This document shows, in pieces, positions 5,892-11,530 of a stretch of DNA of 11,530 nt; position 1 is the first letter of the stretch; each line of letters begins with the position of its first letter. The notes under the pieces are model-generated. The model was given only the letters and a program-made list of their open reading frames with translations, had not been told where the DNA came from and ran no database searches. The stretch is taken from positions 1-11,530 of the forward strand of contig WALH01000009.1 of assembly GCA_015522935.1 (NCBI GenBank), given 5' to 3'. The position numbers and the translations under genes are program-made. This DNA comes from DHVE2 group archaeon. Its GTDB lineage: Archaea; Thermoplasmatota; Thermoplasmata; Thermoplasmatales; Aciduliprofundaceae.

Positions 5892-6627
5892 CTTTTCCTT
5901 CACCTTTCTTCTTCTCCATATATTTCTTAACGTAATTCTCCATCTCTTCCAAGCTCATCTTCTTGAAATTTTCACCTTTCTTAATGTATCCCATCTCCAA
6001 GGTGAGTTTATCTATCTCATCTTCAGAAACTGCATCTATTCCTTCCAGACCGAGCATAAGTGCATCTTCTAAATTCATATCCTCTCTGTATTTTTTCTCA
6101 AAAAGTTCCATTACGACCTCTCTTCCTGTGCCTATTGCAACTGCCTTGTATGCTATGGCCGCACCACTTGGCTCTGTTTCCATAAGATATATTCCCATAT
6201 CATCTATGCCTGCGATAAGAAGAGATGCACCAAAAGGTCTTACACCTCCGTACTGTGTGTACTGCTGTTTGAAATCGCAAATCCTTTTGACCAACTGTTT
6301 TACTGCGATTCTCTCACCATACGTCACCCTTTCTATCTGTGCTATCAGTCTTCCATAATCTACTAACACCCTTGCATCCGCAACAAGCCCGGAAGTAGCG
6401 CATCCAATGTGCTCATCTATCACGTATATCTTTTTAATACCTTCCTTTTCCACAAGTCTGCTTTTTATCCTCTTATCTGCGATTAAGACCACACCGTCTT
6501 TGAATTTTATACCAACAGTCGTTGAACCTCTCTTAACAGCAGATCTCGCATATTCCACCTGAAAGAGCCTGCCATCTGGACTGAATACAGTTATTGCTCT
6601 ATCGTAGGCCATTTGTGCTGGTTGCAT
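5878..6627 (-). CDS. psmA: proteasome subunit alpha
   Basis: Alpha-ring subunit of the archaeal 20S proteasome, which forms the gate through which PAN/VAT-type ATPases feed substrates. The 249-aa protein starts MQPAQMAYDRAITVFSPDG; Y8, D9 and R10 match the gate residues of Thermoplasma alpha, and K66 (IKKIY) matches the lysine that contacts the C-terminal HbYX motif of the ATPase. Further markers are RLFQVEYA, TSGLVADARVLVDYGR and YTQYGGVRPFG. The C-terminus is a charged KKYMEKKKGEGK tail of unknown role. Start choice: ATG 6627, 6 nt after GAGGTG (6634-6639). The in-frame GTG at 6636 is the SD itself. It is first in the seven-gene operon, behind a clear TATA box. A beta subunit gene is not in the window. 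Confidence 0.97.
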   Translation of the reverse strand: MQPAQMAYDRAITVFSPDGRLFQVEYARSAVKRGSTTVGIKFKDGVVLIADKRIKSRLVEKEGIKKIYVIDEHIGCATSGLVADARVLVDYGRLIAQIERVTYGERIAVKQLVKRICDFKQQYTQYGGVRPFGASLLIAGIDDMGIYLMETEPSGAAIAYKAVAIGTGREVVMELFEKKYREDMNLEDALMLGLEGIDAVSEDEIDKLTLEMGYIKKGENFKKMSLEEMENYVKKYMEKKKGEGKDGSP

Positions 6628-6665
6628 GTTATTCACCTCTCTTTTTCTACGCCATATATCAACTC

Positions 6666-6680
6666 ATTATAAAACTTTAC
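6666..6680 (-). promoter_or_regulatory. TATA/BRE promoter of the psmA-exosome operon
   Basis: On the minus strand TTTTATAAT (6666-6674), preceded by the purine-rich GTAAAG (6675-6680) as a possible BRE, lies about 43 nt upstream of the psmA ATG. Transcription would start near 6644, giving a leader of about 17 nt that just holds the GAGGTG SD. No other promoter is evident inside the operon. Seen: box and spacing; the start point is inferred. Confidence 0.6.
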
Positions 6681-6889
6681 CCCTTACCCTTCCGTTCGCT
6701 AACGCTCACTCCACCACTTAACCCACCCATTGGTTGCAGGAGGTAAAGACTACTGTATTTAGGGATAAAGCACCTTTTTTAAAGGGGCTAAAGGAACTCG
6801 CTGTTGTTTCCTGAAAAACAGGCGAACATATAAACCAAGGACAAAACATCTTTGTATTTCATAACCTCTCCATAGGATACTATAAAATC
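6675..6889. other. non-coding spacer upstream of psmA
   Basis: About 215 nt without a convincing gene. It holds a pyrimidine-rich stretch with GTTCGCTAAC (6693-6702), a possible TATA-like ACATATAAAC near 6826-6835 on the plus strand, and a self-complementary stretch TCGCTGTT ... AACAGGCGA (6798-6826) pairing with one bulged base. A short plus-strand frame (TTG 6734 to TGA 6812) reads through codons that look protein-like but has no SD or upstream extension. Nothing matches a tRNA, RNase P RNA or SRP RNA that I can recognise. It could hold a small RNA or the remains of a lost gene. Confidence 0.3.
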
Positions 6890-6915
6890 AAAAAATGTGA
6901 AGACTTACCGTCTTC
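6890..6915 (-). terminator. hairpin plus T-run terminator
   Basis: On the minus strand a perfect 6-bp stem GAAGAC/GTCTTC (6910-6915 with 6899-6904) and 5-nt loop is followed after 3 nt by six T residues (6890-6895). The stop codon of the 22-codon frame lies in the loop, so the structure closes that small transcript before the psmA promoter. Confidence 0.55.
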
Positions 6916-6973
6916 TAACGTACTCTTTGGCCTTGCTCTTTGCGATTATTAACATCATGGTTGTATCTATCAT
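6905..6973 (-). CDS. small protein candidate, 22 aa
   Basis: A 22-aa frame, MIDTTMMLIIAKSKAKEYVRRR. Support: a perfect SD GGAGGTG (6981-6987) at ideal 7-nt spacing from ATG 6973, a TTTAAATA box (7020-7027) placing transcription start near 6997, and a hairpin/T-run terminator at the stop codon. So a complete small transcription unit is visible. The N-terminal half is hydrophobic and the C-terminal half strongly basic. The segment with SKAKEYV recalls, loosely, the start of archaeal histone-fold (DUF1931-type) proteins, so it could instead be the stub of a truncated gene; nothing downstream in any frame continues such a fold. A second ATG (6980), directly abutting the SD in another frame, is less likely. 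The function is unknown. Confidence 0.45.
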   Translation of the reverse strand: MIDTTMMLIIAKSKAKEYVRRR

Positions 6974-6980
6974 TTTGCAT

Positions 6981-6987
6981 CACCTCC
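6981..6987 (-). promoter_or_regulatory. strong Shine-Dalgarno site without an annotated gene
   Basis: GGAGGTG on the minus strand, identical to the best SDs of the window, 7 nt before ATG 6973. It is the main reason for calling the 22-aa frame. Confidence 0.6.
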
Positions 6988-7019
6988 ATTTTCTTTCTAA
7001 TTACCCAATTAACACCTTA

Positions 7020-7027
7020 TATTTAAA
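7020..7027 (-). promoter_or_regulatory. TATA-like box for the 22-aa gene
   Basis: TTTAAATA on the minus strand, centred near 7023, would start transcription near 6997 and leave a 24-nt leader including the SD. The surroundings (7000-7090) are very AT-rich, so chance matches are possible. Confidence 0.35.
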
Positions 7028-7110
7028 TAATTGTTCTTTTTTTGTAAATAATATGGAATTTTTACCGTTTTTCTTTCCAAACTTCAATAACTAAGTTTTG
7101 AAATCGGAAG

Positions 7111-7119
7111 TTTTATTTA
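7111..7119 (+). promoter_or_regulatory. TATA box giving a leaderless regulator mRNA
   Basis: TTTTATTTA (7111-7119) is centred about 25 nt before ATG 7140, the spacing expected if transcription begins at the start codon itself. No SD precedes this ATG, which agrees with a leaderless transcript. Confidence 0.5.
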
Positions 7120-7139
7120 CTGTAACCCCATGCCTTGAT

Positions 7140-8009
7140 ATGGATGAACTGGATGTATCAATACTGAAGATTCTCTGGAAAGATGGAAGAACGCCAATAC
7201 ACAGAATAGCGAAGGAAATCGGGATATCCACATCTGCTGTTGATAAGAGGATAAAGAACATGATGAAACGTGGTGAGCTCTTAGGTTTCACCGTGCTTTT
7301 GAATCCTGACAAAATTTTGAACAGTATTGTGATGGCTATAAGAACGAAGAAAAGGAGAAGGGAAATAATGGATATATTCTCCAAGATAAGAGGAGTTATG
7401 CACATTATCGCATGCCTTGGAGGAAGGTATTACGGGGAGTTCTGGTATGGAGATGAATTCGAGTTTGAGGAAAAATTAGAATTGCTCAAAGAACTAACGC
7501 GCCTTTACAGAATGGATATTTATAAGCATAGAAAAGTTCAGAGTGAGAAGCTCGACAAAATAGATTGGAAAATAATAAGCGAAATGAAGGATAATTCCAG
7601 GATTTCATTTTCCGAATTGTCTAAACGGATAAATATTTCGTCAAAAACAATTGCAAAAAGATGGAAAAATCTCACCGAGAACGAGATTTGTAAGGCGTAT
7701 CCGGTAATAAACCGCCCCCTCTCACAGGATATCTTCTGGTTCTCTCTCTTCATAGAAGTTGAAAAGCTATCTGTGGAGAATACCATAAGGAAAATTCCAA
7801 ACCTCTGGAGAACTTCACTTTTCTCAGAACCCAAAATGGTCTACGGTGTTTTTTACGCGAATAATGTTTATAAAATAGATGAAACAATGGAAAATATTAT
7901 GGATATCGAAGGTGTTAAAAAGGTTCACTATGAAATAATAGTGGAAGAGCGATTTTATCCTGAGTACATAGACTACATTAGATATAAAATGGAGAAATTA
8001 GTGGAATAA
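7140..8009 (+). CDS. tandem winged-helix Lrp/AsnC-like regulator
   Basis: A 289-aa regulator with two Lrp/AsnC-like units in one chain. Unit 1: winged helix 2-54 (LDVSILKILWKDGRTPIHRIAKEIG, recognition helix STSAVDKRIKNM) plus an alpha/beta region about 60-130. Unit 2: winged helix 137-190 (LDKIDWKIISEMKDNSRISF, recognition helix SSKTIAKRWKNL) plus an alpha/beta region about 198-272. A normal Lrp is about 150 aa and dimerises; this doubled form can supply both halves within one molecule. The C-terminal regions are only weakly RAM-like. Start: a frame open from TTG 7098 would add 14 residues, but ATG 7140 directly begins the first helix and fits the leaderless promoter. It runs into tal tail to tail, overlapping by 12 nt. 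Ligand and targets are unknown; the neighbouring pentose phosphate operon is a possible target. Confidence 0.82.
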   Translation: MDELDVSILKILWKDGRTPIHRIAKEIGISTSAVDKRIKNMMKRGELLGFTVLLNPDKILNSIVMAIRTKKRRREIMDIFSKIRGVMHIIACLGGRYYGEFWYGDEFEFEEKLELLKELTRLYRMDIYKHRKVQSEKLDKIDWKIISEMKDNSRISFSELSKRINISSKTIAKRWKNLTENEICKAYPVINRPLSQDIFWFSLFIEVEKLSVENTIRKIPNLWRTSLFSEPKMVYGVFYANNVYKIDETMENIMDIEGVKKVHYEIIVEERFYPEYIDYIRYKMEKLVE

Positions 8010-8801
8010 ATCTTCGTATCCCGCCTTCTTCGCATCTTCGCTGAATTTCTTCACACCCTCCTCGGTTTTGGGATGCAGAAGCATATCTTCTAAAACTTTG
8101 AAAGGAATCGTGGCAATGTCCACACCTGTTAATGCAACTTCACGAACCTGTCTCGCATTTCTCATGCTCGAAGCGATTATTTCCGTATCAAAATTGTAGT
8201 TGACGAATATATCCACTATCGTTGATACAAGATCCACGCCGCTCACTATACCGTTATCATCCACATTCCTCCCTTCCCATGGATAGTAATCACCCTTTTG
8301 ATAATCCGTACCCCTTCTCATATTCAGTTTTTTATCACGAAGATAATCATCAATTCTCCCGGCAAAAGGACTTACGTATTTTGCTCCTGCCTTTGCGGCC
8401 AAAAGTGCCTGCTCGGGTGTCATTACGAGCGTACAGTTAACCCTTATACCTTCCTCACTTAGTTTCTTTATCGCCTTCAATCCTTCATAGTACCCAGCGT
8501 ACGTGTTTACGGGTATTTTAATCACAACATTATCTGCTATGTCATTGAATTTTTTGTGGAGAACCTCAGCTTCACGAATCATATCCTCCGCCTTTACACT
8601 CATGACTTCAAGGCTGACCGGCCTATCTTTTCCTGCAACTTTCAGGATTTCGGCCACATATTCTTCTAAACTCATATCTCTCTTTTCCTCTTCCACCGCT
8701 TTCCTTATCAGAGAGGGATTTGTGGTTATGCCGTCCACAATTCCCCAGGAAATCGCTTCACGAATCTCGCTTAATTTTGCTGTATCTATAAATATTTTCA
8801 T
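7998..8801 (-). CDS. tal: transaldolase (TalC/FSA-type) with an insertion
   Basis: Class I aldolase of the transaldolase/fructose-6-phosphate aldolase family, moving a three-carbon dihydroxyacetone unit between sugar phosphates in the non-oxidative pentose phosphate pathway. The 267-aa protein shows FIDTAKLSEIREA (D6), GITTNPSLI (N28), the Schiff-base lysine in VVIKIPVN (K95), NCTLVMTPEQALLAAKAGA (N123) and SPFAGRIDD (144-152). Typical archaeal members are about 215-225 aa. The extra length is mostly a charged, aromatic segment at about 153-188 after GRIDD, at a place where the large bacterial transaldolases also carry extra sequence. ATG 8801 has GGAGGTG (8810-8816) 8 nt upstream and overlaps the tktC stop as ATGA. 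Third gene of the tktN-tktC-tal operon. Transaldolase and F6P aldolase cannot be told apart by eye. Confidence 0.92.
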   Translation of the reverse strand: MKIFIDTAKLSEIREAISWGIVDGITTNPSLIRKAVEEEKRDMSLEEYVAEILKVAGKDRPVSLEVMSVKAEDMIREAEVLHKKFNDIADNVVIKIPVNTYAGYYEGLKAIKKLSEEGIRVNCTLVMTPEQALLAAKAGAKYVSPFAGRIDDYLRDKKLNMRRGTDYQKGDYYPWEGRNVDDNGIVSGVDLVSTIVDIFVNYNFDTEIIASSMRNARQVREVALTGVDIATIPFKVLEDMLLHPKTEEGVKKFSEDAKKAGYEDLFH

Positions 8802-9739
8802 CTTCTGCTCACCTCCATAATTTTCTTTACTGCCCTGATTATACCCTCATCATCCAGCCCATAGTAATGGAGCAACTCATCCCACTTTCCACTCATACCG
8901 AACATATCCCTCATGCCAACTCGCAAAAGCCATGATGGATGGTTTTCCGCAAGAATTTCCGCAACCCTTGAACCCAATCCATTATAAATATTGTGATCCT
9001 CTGCGGTAACTATCCTTCCAGTTTTCCTTGCGGATTTTATTATCAAATCCTTATCTATCGGCTTCACCGTGCTCATATTTATAACTTCAGTGTCGATTCC
9101 TTCTTTTTTCAACTTCTCCGCTGCTAAAAGAGCGTATTGCACTTCTATTCCTATAGCCATTATAGTTACATCCCCCCCATCTCTCATAATTTTCCCCTTA
9201 CCGAATTCGAATTCACCGTCAGTTATATTGGGAAGTGCAGGTCTCGTTAAACGAACGTAAAAGGGTCCGTACTCCTTGGCAACGAATTTTATAACACTTC
9301 TCACTTCATTGGAATCTGCAGGGACGATGACGCGCATATTTGGCAGGCCTGACATCAAGCCGATGTCTTCGATCATCTGATGACTTGCTCCATCCTCTCC
9401 TACACTCACACCCCCGTGGGTTGCGACGATTTTAACGTTTGATTTTGGATATGCGATACTCTGTCTCACCTGATCGTACGCTCGTCCGGCTGCAAATACT
9501 GCAAAGGAAGATGCAAAAACTATTTTTCCACTTCTCGCAAGACCGGCGGCGGTGCCCATCATATTCTGCTCTTGAAGCCCAACATTTATGAATCTTTCTG
9601 GATATTTTTTGCCGAACATCGCTGTTTTTGTTGAAGTGCTCAAATCCGCATCCAAAACAACCAGGTTATCATACTTGTTACCCAGTTCTACCAAGGTCTC
9701 GCCATAGGCTTTGCGGGGGGATTCATATTTCCAGTTCAT
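8798..9739 (-). CDS. transketolase, C-terminal subunit
   Basis: Second half of a two-subunit transketolase, covering the pyrimidine-binding and C-terminal domains, 313 aa. It works with the N-terminal subunit encoded immediately upstream to transfer two-carbon ketol units from ketose to aldose phosphates. Features: LVVLDADLSTST (27-36), NVGLQEQNM with E57 as the glutamate that activates the thiamine ring, FAAGRAYDQVR (82-92), THGGVSVGEDGASHQ with H108 and H120 in the substrate channel, then LPNMRVIVPADS. The C-terminal domain includes SARKTGRIVTAEDHN. Start ATG 9739 has GAGG (9748-9751) 8 nt upstream and overlaps the tktN stop as ATGA. The split form is usual in archaea. A pyruvate dehydrogenase or DXS beta-type subunit is excluded by the partner gene and motifs. 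Confidence 0.95.
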   Translation of the reverse strand: MNWKYESPRKAYGETLVELGNKYDNLVVLDADLSTSTKTAMFGKKYPERFINVGLQEQNMMGTAAGLARSGKIVFASSFAVFAAGRAYDQVRQSIAYPKSNVKIVATHGGVSVGEDGASHQMIEDIGLMSGLPNMRVIVPADSNEVRSVIKFVAKEYGPFYVRLTRPALPNITDGEFEFGKGKIMRDGGDVTIMAIGIEVQYALLAAEKLKKEGIDTEVINMSTVKPIDKDLIIKSARKTGRIVTAEDHNIYNGLGSRVAEILAENHPSWLLRVGMRDMFGMSGKWDELLHYYGLDDEGIIRAVKKIMEVSRR

Positions 9740-10575
9740 ATTCTTCGCCTCTCTTCCTCAATTTCTTTGAGAGCTATTTTAAATTCCTCCTCATTCTCTG
9801 GTGGTTTGCCATGATATTTTGCAGTGTTCTCCATATAACTCACACCCTTACCTTTAATCGTGTTGGCTATTATAACAGCAGGCCTGTCGCATTTTTTCGC
9901 GTTTTGAAGGGCATTTACAATTTCCTCCACATTATGCCCGTTGATCACGAAGGGGCACCATCCAAATGCACGCCATTTCTCTGGCAGAGGGTCGAGGATT
10001 TCCATGGTATTCGTGTAATCATCCAATTGAATTCTATTTCTATCCACAATCGCTATGAGATTATCAAGTTTGTGAGTGGAAGCGCACATTGCCGCCTCCC
10101 ATACATTTCCTTCTTCAATTTCACCATCTCCAAGAAGAACATAAACCCGATAGTTCTTGGAATCCATCTTCGCTGCCAAGGCCATTCCAACTCCCACACT
10201 CAATCCCTGCCCTAAAGAGCCTGTGGAAATTTCCACTCCGGGAATTCCTAAAGAAGGATGTCCCTGCAAGCGTGATTTTATTTTTCTGAAGGTGAGAAGC
10301 TCATCCTCAGGGAAGAAGCCACGAATGGCTAACGCAGCGTAAAATGCCGGTGATGCATGACCTTTACTGAGAACAAAGCAGTCCCTCTCAGGCCATTCAG
10401 GATTCTTCGGGTCGATGCGCATCTCATGAAAATAAAGTACTGAGAGAATTTCCGCGGAGCTTAACGAGCCTCCCGGGTGACCGGAACTGGCATTGTAGGT
10501 CATTCTTATGACCCATTCCCGGATCCTGGTGGCAATCAGTTTTAGTTCTCGCACCTTTTCGGGATTCAAATCCAT
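9736..10575 (-). CDS. transketolase, N-terminal subunit
   Basis: Thiamine-diphosphate-binding half of the two-subunit transketolase, 279 aa. Features: ASSGHPGGSLSSAEIL with catalytic-site H33, LSKGHASPAFYAALA (H73), LQGHPSLG (H105), and the ThDP/metal motif LLGDGEIEEGNVWEAA (147-162) closed by VDRNRIQLD (177-185). The helix before GDG (TGSLGQGLSVGVGMALA) is also typical. First gene of tktN-tktC-tal, which together interconvert pentose, tetrose, hexose and heptulose phosphates, probably to supply ribose 5-phosphate and erythrose 4-phosphate. ATG 10575 has no SD; the promoter spacing predicts a transcript starting only a few bases upstream. Complete and of standard length. Confidence 0.95.
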   Translation of the reverse strand: MDLNPEKVRELKLIATRIREWVIRMTYNASSGHPGGSLSSAEILSVLYFHEMRIDPKNPEWPERDCFVLSKGHASPAFYAALAIRGFFPEDELLTFRKIKSRLQGHPSLGIPGVEISTGSLGQGLSVGVGMALAAKMDSKNYRVYVLLGDGEIEEGNVWEAAMCASTHKLDNLIAIVDRNRIQLDDYTNTMEILDPLPEKWRAFGWCPFVINGHNVEEIVNALQNAKKCDRPAVIIANTIKGKGVSYMENTAKYHGKPPENEEEFKIALKEIEEERRRI

Positions 10576-10600
10576 ACGAAGGGAGAGATAACACTCCCCC

Positions 10601-10614
10601 TTTTATTATTTTCG
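10601..10614 (-). promoter_or_regulatory. BRE/TATA promoter of the tktN-tktC-tal operon
   Basis: On the minus strand CGAAAA (BRE-like, 10609-10614) is followed by TAATAAAA (10601-10608). The usual spacing puts transcription start near 10578, about 3 nt before ATG 10575, so the operon is probably leaderless. Between box and start is an inverted repeat GGGAG-N8-CTCCC (10581-10598), which could be an operator over the promoter. Confidence 0.55.
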
Positions 10615-10645
10615 TTTTGAGGTATCTTGCCACAGTATAACGACA

Positions 10646-10684
10646 CGGTTAAATAGAAAGAAGGTATACCCAGTTTGCGGTGAT
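10646..10684 (+). promoter_or_regulatory. promoter region and SD of the S53 protease gene
   Basis: GTTAAATAG (about 10648-10656) is a plausible TATA box 38 nt before ATG 10690. The 8-bp palindrome GGTATACC (10663-10670) lies next to the expected transcription start. GGTGAT (10679-10684) is an SD 5 nt before the ATG. The promoter is divergent from that of the tkt operon in a 114-nt spacer. Confidence 0.45.
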
Positions 10685-10689
10685 ATAGC

Positions 10690-11530
10690 ATGTCTGGTGG
10701 GTTAAGAGCGAATATCTCTCTATATGGAGAAAGGGGAAAAATTATTGAAAGAAAAAAGGAACAAAGCAACAGAAAAGTTATTCTCTCTCTGATCGCAGTT
10801 GTAGTGGTGATCCTCAGCGGGTTTTACATAGGAATGTTCACCGGCAAACCTCACGGAATGACCATGGTTCCGCTTTATACTTCGTACCGAAGCAATGTTA
10901 TAAAAAGTGGAACTTTTCTTAAATATGCCGACCCCAGCGAGAGGATATATGTTACGATTTCCCTCAAATGGAGAAACGAGCCGGCACTGAATGAATTTTT
11001 GAAGGAAGTTAATGATCTGAAATCGCCATACTATCACAAATTCCTTAATTACTCTGAATTCAAGAAAAACTTTGCACCACCTCAATCCATATACGACCAG
11101 ATTTTGCAGTGGATAAAAAGCGAGGGTGTGCATGTGCAGTACGCATACGGACTTCACAGTTCCATAACAATTTACGATACCATATCCAACGTTTCAAGAC
11201 TCTTTAATGTTCAGTTTGGATATTTCAAGAGCAACGGGAATCCTCATTACAGGCCGTATTTCTTCGCAGCGATGAATCCTCCAAGTGTTCCAGCTAAGTT
11301 TGTGCTTTATATAAAGGGCATAGACGGACTGGATAATTCTACCAATTTTCATTTGAATTTCTTAGATTACCAAGGAACTGATTATCTCACAGGTTCGGAT
11401 GTTGCCAAAATGTATCGAGTTTTCGAATTATATAACGATACGTCAGATGGTTCTGCAAGCAACAAGCATATATTTGCAACAGGGTTGAGAGTTGCCACAG
11501 TACTGTGGGAGGGAACTAACTCATCAGGCA
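10690..11530 (+). CDS. membrane-anchored S53 (sedolisin/kumamolisin-type) protease precursor, partial
   Basis: The first 280 residues of a longer protein cut by the window edge; the frame stays open from ATG 10690 to the last base. Residues 1-28 are basic and hydrophilic, and 29-50 (KVILSLIAVVVVILSGFYIG) form one membrane segment, so the rest should lie outside the cell. Residues about 84-215 match the pro-kumamolisin activation domain: RIYVTISLKW, LKEVNDLKSPYYHKFLNYSE (104-123), NFAPPQSIYDQILQWIKSEGV, the beta segment SITIYDTISNVSRLFNVQFG, then ends in LYIKGIDGL. Next, DYLTGSDVAKMYRVFELY (231-248) is the usual beginning of the S53 catalytic domain. The catalytic Ser-Glu-Asp residues are beyond the edge and cannot be checked. 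Such proteases act at acid pH and are processed on export. Confidence is high for the family, lower for activity. Confidence 0.85.
   Translation, partial: MSGGLRANISLYGERGKIIERKKEQSNRKVILSLIAVVVVILSGFYIGMFTGKPHGMTMVPLYTSYRSNVIKSGTFLKYADPSERIYVTISLKWRNEPALNEFLKEVNDLKSPYYHKFLNYSEFKKNFAPPQSIYDQILQWIKSEGVHVQYAYGLHSSITIYDTISNVSRLFNVQFGYFKSNGNPHYRPYFFAAMNPPSVPAKFVLYIKGIDGLDNSTNFHLNFLDYQGTDYLTGSDVAKMYRVFELYNDTSDGSASNKHIFATGLRVATVLWEGTNSSG

Noticed and set aside
6897..7094. 65-aa plus-strand frame before the regulator
   Set aside because: AT-rich, no SD, Leu/Asn/Phe-rich composition, and antisense to the better supported small unit.
7098..7139. TTG start at 7098 for the Lrp-like regulator
   Set aside because: It would add 14 residues without homology, has no SD, and runs through the TATA box that fits a leaderless ATG at 7140.
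9881..10050. Transketolase motif VDRNRIQ instead of DNN in the ThDP site
   Set aside because: This form is common in archaeal two-subunit transketolases, so it is not a sign of an inactive enzyme.
9628..10215. 195-aa open frame on the plus strand
   Set aside because: Antisense to both transketolase genes, whose motifs are unambiguous; no start signal and no family features.
10720..11157. 145-aa open frame on the minus strand
   Set aside because: It is antisense to the partial S53 protease frame, which has clear domain motifs; the minus frame has no SD, no recognisable motif and an unnatural residue mix.
1..11530. CRISPR arrays, tRNA or rRNA genes, insertion sequences
   Set aside because: No regularly spaced repeats, no cloverleaf with a recognisable anticodon arm, and no transposase-like frame or terminal repeats were found on reading both strands.

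Overview
The window looks like a piece of a euryarchaeal chromosome, most likely a thermoacidophilic Thermoplasmata or DHVE2-type organism such as Aciduliprofundum. This placement is inferred from gene content and was not tested by a search. The evidence for an archaeon is a proteasome alpha subunit, SBDS, the exosome subunits Rrp4/Rrp41/Rrp42, ribosomal protein eL43 and RNA polymerase subunit RpoP in one run, a transketolase split into two genes, Lrp-type regulators, TATA-box promoters and GAGGTGA Shine-Dalgarno (SD) sites. A Thermoplasma-like PsmA N-terminus (Y8-D9-R10), mixed leaderless and SD-led genes and a sedolisin-type (acid) protease point to the Thermoplasmata side.

Region 1 (1-2590) is an accessory module. 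A winged-helix regulator (+) is divergent from a bactofilin-like beta-helix protein and an MFS exporter (-). The 117-nt divergent spacer carries a run of alternating TTGA/TCAA half-sites that looks like an operator. The regulator and the bactofilin-like protein share a short SHOCT-like helical hairpin, which suggests a functional link.

Region 2 (2621-6627, minus strand) is the archaeal exosome superoperon, transcribed psmA > SBDS > rrp4 > rrp41 > rrp42 > rpl37ae > rpoP. Genes overlap or nearly touch, and most SD sites lie inside the preceding gene. It joins protein degradation, ribosome biogenesis, RNA 3'-end processing, a ribosomal protein and an RNA polymerase subunit. The 43-aa rpoP starts at GTG and is easily missed. 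In several of these genes the SD itself contains an in-frame GTG, so longest-frame starts are too long; SD-based starts are given here.

Region 3 (6628-7139) is about 510 nt with only one small candidate gene, 22 codons on the minus strand with a perfect GGAGGTG SD and a hairpin/T-run terminator. The rest appears non-coding.

Region 4 (7140-10575) has an apparently leaderless Lrp/AsnC-like regulator with two winged-helix units (+), converging on a minus-strand operon tktN > tktC > tal. That operon encodes the non-oxidative pentose phosphate enzymes: a two-subunit transketolase and a transaldolase with an unusual insertion. The regulator and tal overlap tail to tail by 12 nt.

Region 5 (10690-11530, +) is the start of a membrane-anchored peptidase S53 (sedolisin/kumamolisin) precursor. 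It has an N-terminal membrane segment and an activation domain, and is cut by the window edge before the catalytic residues.
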